From: Ruminococcus sp.
Lineage (GTDB): Bacteria; Bacillota_A; Clostridia; Oscillospirales; Ruminococcaceae
Direction: 5' to 3'
NCBI GenBank assembly: GCA_017536105.1
Contig: JAFXRZ010000008.1
Location: 1 to 64,000 of the forward strand
Length of the DNA: 64,000 nucleotides
Positions 58,119 to 64,000 of this stretch are shown in pieces. The position numbers and the translations under genes are program-made. How positions within the stretch are numbered: the stretch's first letter is position 1; the number at the start of each line of letters is the position of its first letter. The notes beneath the pieces were generated by a model, which was not told the DNA's origin, searched no databases, and saw only the letters and a list, made by a program, of their open reading frames with translations.

Positions 58119-58583
58119 TCAGGTGAATGCTTTGAAACCGAAAAGGGTCAGTGTCGTGATTATAACAGCTGCAAGCATTACTCCGCACATTATGGCGACA
58201 ACGCTCTTTTTGAAATCGAGGTCCAGCATACTTGCCGCAAGGGTACCTGTCCAGGCGCCTGTCACCGGCAGGGGAATGCCCACGAACAAAAACAGTCCCC
58301 AGTATATGCCTCTGCCTGTGGATTTTTTGAGCTTCTCTCCGCCCTTGTGGCCTTTTTTGAGGCACCAGCTGAAAAATCCGCCTATCACAGGCTTGTCGGC
58401 GCCCCATTCGAGCACCTTTCTTGCAAAAAAGAAGATTATTGGCACGGGCAGCATATTCCCGACCATGCAGATCGCAACGGCCAGCTTCCAGTCAACACCC
58501 ATTCCGACACCTATGGGTATCCCTCCTCGCAGCTCGACGATGGGCACCATGGATATCAGAAACGTCAGTATGTATTTTTTCAT
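58119..58583 (-). CDS. Small multidrug export family (COG2426) membrane protein
   Basis: This is a 154-residue protein with about four membrane helices. The start VPIVELRGGIPIGVGMG and the FVGIPLPVTGAWTGTLAASMLDL segment are characteristic of the Sm_multidrug_ex/COG2426 family, distantly related to DedA proteins; despite the name, drug export is not well supported, and a lipid carrier role is possible. The start ATG follows AAAGGAAAGAG. It is the first gene of the minus-strand series ending at yhaM. Confidence 0.85.
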   Translation of the reverse strand: MKKYILTFLISMVPIVELRGGIPIGVGMGVDWKLAVAICMVGNMLPVPIIFFFARKVLEWGADKPVIGGFFSWCLKKGHKGGEKLKKSTGRGIYWGLFLFVGIPLPVTGAWTGTLAASMLDLDFKKSVVAIMCGVMLAAVIITTLTLFGFKAFT

Positions 58584-58770
58584 TCTCTCTTTCCTTTCTT
58601 CTGTTCAAAAAACTACTTTCCTTTTTCAAAAGTGTTTTTATGATAAGGCAGCACTGCTCGACCTTCGGCTAACGACTCTGTACGTCATCTGCCTGCCATA
58701 ATATTTCATTTTATCACCCACAGATCTCTCTTTATCTTATCAACAACACAAAAGAAAAAAGGCATAAGAT
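58584..58770. other. Intergenic region with a 23-codon frame and a repeat fragment
   Basis: On minus, an ATG at 58709 after GGGTG opens a 23-residue frame (MKYYGRQMTYRVVSRRSSSA and three more) ending at 58638. The segment 58682-58699 matches the first 18 bases of the window at 17 positions. A weak T-rich terminator for the TPR gene lies near 58745-58770. A real micro-protein is unproven. Confidence 0.3.
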
Positions 58771-59577
58771 CTATGTACAGATTTTAAGTATCCTTCTTTT
58801 GAGCTCGATAAGCTCGTGCTTCTGCCTTACGGTCTGCGCCTGACCGGCAGCCTCTGCTGCAAGATCAACGGCAAGGTCGGGTCTGCCTGCTTTGAGATAG
58901 CACAGCGAAAGATATATATTGCAGTCGCATCTTGCCTGCTTCGATGAAGAGCAGCTCAGCGCCTGCTTGAGATAATTCTCCGCCTGGATGAGATCGCCCT
59001 TTGCATAGGAGAGCACACCGAGAGTGTGCAGCACCGGCATGGGTCTGCGCCTCAGCCTTGCCCTGTCGAAATATCTCCCTGCCGCATTATAGATGGTTTC
59101 GGCAGCCTCAACGTCTCCCATCATTAGATTAGTATAGACATAGACGTTGTAATATTCCTCCTTGGCTTCTTCCGAAAGCACCGGGAGGTCGATGCGGGAA
59201 AGCGTTGAAAAAGCCTGCCTGTACAGACAGCCGTCGCTGAGCACCTCTGCAAGGAGAAGCTCTCTGTCGGCACGTTCGGCAGCATCCCCGGGTCTTTCCG
59301 ACCAGCGCTTTATGTCGCCGAGGAGACTTAAGGTCACTCCGTCCTTGGCTATGGCTTTGCGAAAGGAAACATAGACCGACCTTGTATAGACAGCTGCGGC
59401 AAGCCTTACCGCCAGCAGCAGAGAAAAGCTCCAGCAGAAAACGTTCAGCGCGAACATGAAAAGGTTTATCATCAGATCGTGTCTGCCTTCTGCCAGCCAT
59501 TTGATGAAGGCTGCCGCTGTTCCGAGCCAGAAGCAGAGGATAAAAGCATAGGCAAAGCTCGTCAAGATCCTTCTCAT
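58771..59577 (-). CDS. Membrane protein with TPR-like repeats, unknown function
   Basis: This protein has 268 residues from ATG 59577; a GTG three codons earlier is too close to AAAGGA. Two helices lie near the N-terminus (about 5-27 and 36-60). The cytosolic remainder shows TPR-like helix pairs (residues about 165-260: LGVLSYAKGDLIQAENYLKQAL and LSLCYLKAGRPDLAVDLA). It is probably a scaffold for protein contacts. It stands alone between its own promoter and a weak terminator. Confidence 0.75.
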   Translation of the reverse strand: MRRILTSFAYAFILCFWLGTAAAFIKWLAEGRHDLMINLFMFALNVFCWSFSLLLAVRLAAAVYTRSVYVSFRKAIAKDGVTLSLLGDIKRWSERPGDAAERADRELLLAEVLSDGCLYRQAFSTLSRIDLPVLSEEAKEEYYNVYVYTNLMMGDVEAAETIYNAAGRYFDRARLRRRPMPVLHTLGVLSYAKGDLIQAENYLKQALSCSSSKQARCDCNIYLSLCYLKAGRPDLAVDLAAEAAGQAQTVRQKHELIELKRRILKICT

Positions 59578-59623
59578 CCCGCACACCGTCCTTTCCGCCG
59601 AAGCAGCTATTGCACCAATCTTA

Positions 59624-59653
59624 ATAATAACATATTATAACGTCTGTTGTCAA
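59624..59653 (-). promoter_or_regulatory. Probable promoter of the TPR membrane protein
   Basis: Minus-strand TTGACA (59648-59653), 18-nt spacer, TATTAT (59624-59629). Confidence 0.55.
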
Positions 59654-59676
59654 TCGCTTTCGGCATTTTTGCCCCA

Positions 59677-59717
59677 AAAGAAAAAGCAGCCGGATGCCAA
59701 AAGCCTGCATCCGGCTG
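59677..59717 (-). terminator. Terminator of the tetR-type gene
   Basis: Minus-strand stem AGCCGGATGC / GCATCCGGCT with 9-10 nt loop, then a T-rich run. Confidence 0.85.
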
Positions 59718-59727
59718 TCTGTTTCTG

Positions 59728-60345
59728 TCATTTTTCCTTCACCGTGAACTGCTCTATCAGCGAGAGTATCGCCGCATAAAGCTGGGGCTTCAGCTTTTCG
59801 AGGGTGCAGGGACGCTCGTAGAGAATCGTTGAATAGCAGGTGGAGGAAACGAGCTCAACCACCATGAACAGCAGCATCTCGGGGTCGGATATCCTGCCCT
59901 CGTACTCGCTGAGCAGCTTGTAGTAGGCGTCGTGGAATTTCATTCCGTCGTCAATGTCCAGGTTCGTTTCGGCAAGGGCATCGGTGAAAACGCCCCAGCT
60001 GAGGTTCTTCGAGATAAAGCCCAGCAGGGAACGGTTGTCGTTCAGCTGGTCGATGATGTTGTCAACAATGAAGATAAACTTGTCCTCAAAAGAAAGCTCG
60101 CCCTTGTGTGCCAGAAGGTCGTGGACGGCCTTCATCATCACCTGAGAGGATTTCTTTGCGATAAGGCGGTTGCGGATGTCGTATTTGTCCTTGAAATAAA
60201 GATAAAACGTTCCCTTGCCGACGCCGGCTTCCTGGGCAATGTCTGTTATCGAGGTCTTGCTGAAGCCCTTGGTGGTGAAAAAATCAAAGGCGGTGTTCAG
60301 CAGAGAGCTCTCCTTGTTCTTCTTTTTCATGTCAAGCTTTGTCAT
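59728..60345 (-). CDS. TetR-family transcriptional regulator
   Basis: This is a 205-residue protein. The N-terminal helix-turn-helix reads LLNTAFDFFTTKGFSKTSIT, then DIAQEAGVGKGTFYLYFKDKYDI, which is standard TetR. The C-terminal ligand/dimerisation domain is variable. It is divergent from the MMPL exporter gene, with four TGAC-N5-GTCA sites between them, so it very probably represses the exporter and itself. The start ATG follows GGTGA; both the promoter and terminator are clear. The inducer is unknown. Confidence 0.93.
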   Translation of the reverse strand: MTKLDMKKKNKESSLLNTAFDFFTTKGFSKTSITDIAQEAGVGKGTFYLYFKDKYDIRNRLIAKKSSQVMMKAVHDLLAHKGELSFEDKFIFIVDNIIDQLNDNRSLLGFISKNLSWGVFTDALAETNLDIDDGMKFHDAYYKLLSEYEGRISDPEMLLFMVVELVSSTCYSTILYERPCTLEKLKPQLYAAILSLIEQFTVKEK

Positions 60346-60417
60346 GTTATCACCGTTCTCGAAATCGACGAGATGTCAGGGCAGGGCGGCAGCCCCGCAG
60401 ATCCTGTGCTTTTTTAC

Positions 60418-60446
60418 ATTATATATTGTGTTACAATAAATGTCAA
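60418..60446 (-). promoter_or_regulatory. Promoter of the tetR-type gene
   Basis: Minus-strand TTGACA (60441-60446), 17-nt spacer, TATAAT (60418-60423). Operator 1 begins 11 nt upstream of the -35. Confidence 0.85.
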
Positions 60447-60456
60447 TACCCGAAAA

Positions 60457-60596
60457 TGACCAATAGTCAGTTTTATGCGATGGATACTTTGTGCATTCCT
60501 ACAAAATTCTGACTGCTGGTCATTTTTTATCCCAAAACTGTTGACTAATGGTCAGTTTTGTAATATAATGAGGTATACGAAAATGACCGACGGTCA
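60457..60596. promoter_or_regulatory. Four TetR-type operators, TGAC-N5-GTCA
   Basis: 13-bp inverted repeats: TGACCAATAGTCA (60457-60469), TGACTGCTGGTCA (60510-60522), TGACTAATGGTCA (60542-60554) and TGACCGACGGTCA (60584-60596). Start-to-start distances are 53, 32 and 42 bp, close to 5, 3 and 4 helical turns. Operator 3 overlaps the -35 of the exporter promoter, and operator 4 lies just past its transcription start. Confidence 0.8.
60541..60569 (+). promoter_or_regulatory. Promoter of the MMPL exporter operon
   Basis: TTGACT (60541-60546), 17-nt spacer, TATAAT (60564-60569). The -35 is embedded in operator 3. Confidence 0.85.
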
Positions 60597-60644
60597 GAAA
60601 AGGCTATATAGCCATACAGAAATATACCGGGAGATGATAGACGA

Positions 60645-62780
60645 ATGTATAGATTCGGGCGTGCGATAGTAAAAAGCAGATACATCATAATCGTACTGAG
60701 TGTCCTGCTGCTCGTGCCTGCCGCCATAGGCTACATCAAGACAAGAACAAATTACGACATTCTTTCCTACCTGCCGAAGGACATCAAGACCATGGAGGGT
60801 CAGGACATACTGCTGGAGGAATTCGGGCAGGGCGGCTTCTCTATGGTGATGATAGACGGCATGAGCGACAAGGATGTGGTCGCCACAAAAGAGAAGATAG
60901 AAGAAGTTGACGGCGTAGGAAGCGTTATATGGTACGATTCCCTTATGGACATAACGCTGCCGAAGGAGATACTTCCTCAGAAAGTATATGACTTCTTCAA
61001 TTCCTCGGACGGCAATTCGACCCTTATGGTCGTGTTCTTTGAGGACACCACCGCCGCCGACAAGACCCTCAACGCCATAGACGAGATACGCAAGATAGCC
61101 GACAAGCAGTGCTTCGTCAGCGGAATGAGCGCCGTCAACGACGATATGAAGATAATAGCCGAGAGCGAGACCGTGATGTATGTTGTTATCGCGGTGCTGC
61201 TTGTGTCGCTGGTGCTTGCACTGGCAATGGATTCCTTCCTGGTGCCTGTGTTCTTTATGTTAAGCGTTGGAATGGCTGTCGTTTACAACCTTGGAACGAA
61301 CTTTGTGGCAGGGGAGATATCCTTCCTGACGAAGGCGCTCGCGGCGGTGCTGCAGCTGGGCGTCACCATGGACTACTCAATCTTCCTCTACCACAGCTTC
61401 CAGGAGAACAAGAGCAAATATCCAAACGACAAAAACGAAGCCATGGCTCACGCGGTGGGCGACACGCTGGTGTCTGTTGTGGGTAGCTCGATAACCACTG
61501 TAGCAGGCTTCCTTGCCATGTGCTTTATGAGCTTCACCCTCGGCCTTGATATTGGTATAGTAATGGCGAAGGGCGTTGTGTTCGGCGTTATCTGCTGCGT
61601 AACGGTGCTCCCCTCGATGATACTGATCTTCGACGGTGCCATCACAAAGACCACCCACAGGGAGCTGCTGCCCTCGATGGATAAGCCTGCGGCTTTCATC
61701 GTAAAGCACGCAGGGCTGTTTATAACGCTGTTCTTCGTGCTGCTGTCGCCTGCCGTCTACGGCAATTTCAATAACAAGCTCTACTACAAGCTGGACACCA
61801 CGATGCCCGAGTACCTTCCCAGTATCACAGCTAACAAAAAGCTCAGCGAAGAGTACGGCATGAATTCCACCCACGTCCTGATGCTGAGCTCTGACCTTCC
61901 CCAGAAGGAAGTCCGCAGGATGTGCGATGAGATCGAAAGCGTTGACGGAGTAAGATTCGTCCTCGGCGTGGATTCCATAATAGGCGCAGGCATACCGGAG
62001 GAGATGCTCCCGCAGAACATTGTCGGGAAGCTCCGCAGCGATGACTGGCAGCTGGTCATGATCGGCTCGGACTACGAAGTTGCTTCCGACGCGGTAAACG
62101 AACAGTGCGAAGTCATAAACGATATCGTCTCCGAATACGACGAGAAGGCGATGCTCATCGGAGAAGCTCCGGCAACGAAGGACCTTATCGACATAACGAA
62201 CAGGGACTTCAAAGTCGTAAACATCCTCTCGATAGCGGCTATCTTCATTATAATCATGATAGTGCTGAAATCCGTTTCGCTGCCGATAGTCCTCGTTTCG
62301 GTCATCGAGTTCGCAATATTCATCAATATGGGCATCCCGACCTACACAGGCTCTAAGGTGGCCTTCATCGCTTCGATAGTTATAGGCACCATACAGCTCG
62401 GTGCAACTGTCGATTACGCGATACTGATGACCACAAGATACAAGACGGAACGCATAGCAGGAAAGGAAAAGCACGAAGCTGTAACAACAGCGCTTGCCGC
62501 TTCCATAAAATCCATAATGGTGTCGGCTCTTGGCTTCTTCGGCGCAACGATAGGCGTCGGGCTCTATTCGGATATCGGACTTATCTCCGAGCTCTGCATA
62601 CTGCTTGCCAGAGGAGCGCTTATCTCCATGGCTGTAGTTATCCTGATACTGCCGTCGATGCTGGTGGCCTTCGATAAGGTAGTATGCGCAACGACCTTCG
62701 GGATGAGACCGAAAAAGCTTTTCAATATAGCTGCAAGATATGATAATAAAGAACAAAGCAATGTGGAGGCGAGATCATGA
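60645..62780 (+). CDS. MMPL/RND-superfamily exporter
   Basis: This 711-residue integral membrane protein has about 12 helices in two halves, each with an extracytoplasmic loop of about 150 residues after the first helix. Helix motifs typical of MMPL proteins include LGVTMDYSIFLYHSFQE and the matching LGATVDYAILMTTRYK in the second half, where the Asp-Tyr pair is thought to relay protons. It probably exports lipids, peptides or drugs. The ATG is preceded by GGGAGA. The next gene starts within its stop codon (ATGA). It is controlled by the TetR-type operators. Confidence 0.93.
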   Translation: MYRFGRAIVKSRYIIIVLSVLLLVPAAIGYIKTRTNYDILSYLPKDIKTMEGQDILLEEFGQGGFSMVMIDGMSDKDVVATKEKIEEVDGVGSVIWYDSLMDITLPKEILPQKVYDFFNSSDGNSTLMVVFFEDTTAADKTLNAIDEIRKIADKQCFVSGMSAVNDDMKIIAESETVMYVVIAVLLVSLVLALAMDSFLVPVFFMLSVGMAVVYNLGTNFVAGEISFLTKALAAVLQLGVTMDYSIFLYHSFQENKSKYPNDKNEAMAHAVGDTLVSVVGSSITTVAGFLAMCFMSFTLGLDIGIVMAKGVVFGVICCVTVLPSMILIFDGAITKTTHRELLPSMDKPAAFIVKHAGLFITLFFVLLSPAVYGNFNNKLYYKLDTTMPEYLPSITANKKLSEEYGMNSTHVLMLSSDLPQKEVRRMCDEIESVDGVRFVLGVDSIIGAGIPEEMLPQNIVGKLRSDDWQLVMIGSDYEVASDAVNEQCEVINDIVSEYDEKAMLIGEAPATKDLIDITNRDFKVVNILSIAAIFIIIMIVLKSVSLPIVLVSVIEFAIFINMGIPTYTGSKVAFIASIVIGTIQLGATVDYAILMTTRYKTERIAGKEKHEAVTTALAASIKSIMVSALGFFGATIGVGLYSDIGLISELCILLARGALISMAVVILILPSMLVAFDKVVCATTFGMRPKKLFNIAARYDNKEQSNVEARS

Positions 62781-64000
62781 AAAAATATACAAAAGTAATC
62801 GCAGCCGTTCTGGCTATACTTCTCTCGGCAGGAGCAACAGGGCTTTATGCAAGTAAAAACAGAGCCGCGGCGGACACAGCGGAAAAGGTTTCAATAACAC
62901 GCACAGCTGACACTTCCGGCGCAAAGCGTACTCCCGCAGAGGAAGCTCCTTTCAAGGAGGAAACTGTCTATGTGCTCTATAATGATTCCAGCGAGGTTAA
63001 GGAAGTCATCGTCAGCGACTGGCTGAAAAACACTCAGGCTGCTGATTCCCTCGAGGACGTTTCCGAGCTTACGGGCATCGAGAACGTCAAGGGAGACGAG
63101 GACTTCACCCTCGACGGCACGAAGCTCACTTGGGATGCGGCAGGCAGAGATATATACTACCGCGGAACAACGGACAAGGAGCTGCCCGTCAGCGTGAAGA
63201 TCAGCTACTTCCTCGACGGCAAGCCCATGACAGCCGAGGAAATGGCAGGCAAGAGCGGAAAGGTGACTATTCGCTACGACTACACCAACACCCTGAAAAG
63301 CAAGCAGGTCATCGACGGCAAGGAGTACGACGTGTGCGTCCCCTTTATGATGGCAAGCGGGACCATATTCAACAGCGACAAGTTCTCAAACGTTGAAGCC
63401 AAGAACGCAAAGGTGGTCTCGGACGGTTCCCGTATCATCGTAATCGGCGTTGCTTTCCCGGGAATGGGGGACAGCTTCGGCCTCAGCGACATGGACCTTG
63501 ATCTCGACTTTACGCTTCCCGAATACATCGAGATAACCGCCGACGTCACCGACTTTGAGACAACGACCTCCATGACAGTTGCGACCAATGAGATATTCAC
63601 CCAGATCGACCTGGACAAGACCAAGACCATAGACGAGCTGAAGGAAAAGATCGACAAGCTTGCAGAGGCTGCAAACGAGCTCTGCGACGGAAGCTCGAAG
63701 CTCTATAACGGCATCAAGGAGCTTTCCGACGGTGCCGACAAGCTGGCAGACGGCGCAAAGGAAGCAGATGACGGAGCAAAGCAGCTCGCAGACGGCAGCA
63801 GCACCCTTGCGGCAGGCGCCGACAAGCTGGAAGGCGGAGCAAAGGATGCCTATGCAGGTTCGACCAAGCTGGCAAACGGTATCGCCGAAGCAAAGGCCGG
63901 CTCGGCTAAGATAGTGAACGGCCTTGCCGAAGCAAAGAACGGTTCGGGACAGCTTGCAGGCGGAGCAGACCAGCTGAGCGACGGAGTCGGCAAGCTGGAC
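62777..64000 (+). CDS. Secreted heptad-repeat protein (YhgE/Pip-like), C-terminus beyond window
   Basis: The frame is open from ATG 62777 to the window edge (408 codons seen). A signal anchor lies in the first 25 residues (VIAAVLAILLSAGATGLYA). A globular region runs to about 280, then a coiled region with repeats of the pattern L-xx-G-A-xx (LSDGADKLADGAKEADDGAK and LAAGADKLEGGAKDA), the X-X-X-Leu-X-X-Gly heptad of YhgE/Pip-related proteins. Start and MMPL stop overlap by three bases. In Firmicutes such proteins accompany MMPL exporters, often under a TetR regulator, and may form an extracytoplasmic partner. Confidence 0.88.
   Translation, partial: MKKYTKVIAAVLAILLSAGATGLYASKNRAAADTAEKVSITRTADTSGAKRTPAEEAPFKEETVYVLYNDSSEVKEVIVSDWLKNTQAADSLEDVSELTGIENVKGDEDFTLDGTKLTWDAAGRDIYYRGTTDKELPVSVKISYFLDGKPMTAEEMAGKSGKVTIRYDYTNTLKSKQVIDGKEYDVCVPFMMASGTIFNSDKFSNVEAKNAKVVSDGSRIIVIGVAFPGMGDSFGLSDMDLDLDFTLPEYIEITADVTDFETTTSMTVATNEIFTQIDLDKTKTIDELKEKIDKLAEAANELCDGSSKLYNGIKELSDGADKLADGAKEADDGAKQLADGSSTLAAGADKLEGGAKDAYAGSTKLANGIAEAKAGSAKIVNGLAEAKNGSGQLAGGADQLSDGVGKLD

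Overview
The window looks like chromosome of a strictly anaerobic, low-to-mid GC Firmicute of the Ruminococcus type (Clostridia, Oscillospirales). The grounds are typical Firmicute RpoB/RpoC, class III ribonucleotide reductase genes (nrdD/nrdG), indolepyruvate:ferredoxin oxidoreductase, rubredoxins, formate-tetrahydrofolate ligase, strong AGGAGG-type ribosome binding sites, and sigma-A promoters that nearly always have a 17-nt spacer. The genus is an inference from gene content, not a database result. No rRNA, tRNA, CRISPR array, prophage or transposase gene was seen.

Layout. 0-3 kb: zinc-ribbon membrane protein, then a block of intergenic repeats. 3-11 kb: rpoB-rpoC. 11-14 kb (minus): pta, a PaaI-type thioesterase, a TraB/GumN lipoprotein, and an acyl carrier protein. 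14-17.6 kb: alpha/beta hydrolase, comM-like ATPase, acyltransferase. 17.7-23 kb: a 286-bp inverted-repeat element and a lower-glycolysis operon (pgk, membrane protein, tpiA, lipoprotein, gpmI). 23-27.6 kb: flavin reductase with two rubredoxin-like domains, nrdG, nrdD (no glycyl-radical motif visible) and a rubredoxin. 28-32 kb: orphan ABC ATPase, then tatD, a glycosyltransferase, an SseB-like gene and a CYTH gene. 31.9-33.7 kb (minus): PqqD-like/S24-S26 peptidase pair and a lone ParB. 34-40 kb: HtrA protease, PNPOx-like flavoprotein, an N-terminally truncated asparagine-synthase homologue, a candidate small RNA, fhs and gtrA. 40-44.9 kb: repeat blocks surrounding rnr, a GNAT gene and secG. 44.9-50.6 kb: nadE, iorA, iorB, a phenylacetate-CoA-ligase family gene, a DUF1877 gene and an ACT-domain gene. 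50.6-54 kb (minus): ilvBNC with an attenuator-like leader. 54-59.6 kb (minus): a small multidrug-export family protein, lipid kinase, small membrane protein, RlmA, GH113-type hydrolase, YhaM-type exonuclease, and a separate TPR membrane protein. 59.7-64 kb: a TetR regulator divergent from an MMPL exporter and a heptad-repeat protein that runs off the window end.

Most genes are housekeeping, and the unusual signal lies between and at the edges of them. The TetR/MMPL intergenic region holds four TGAC-N5-GTCA operators spaced by whole helical turns. A strong promoter followed within 95 nt by a terminator marks a small RNA candidate between fhs and the asparagine-synthase gene. Two catalytic oddities stand out: NrdD without its radical glycine segment, and an AsnB homologue without its glutaminase half. 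At least four families of non-coding repeats fill most of the long intergenic spaces, including a composite block with 15-bp terminal inverted repeats.
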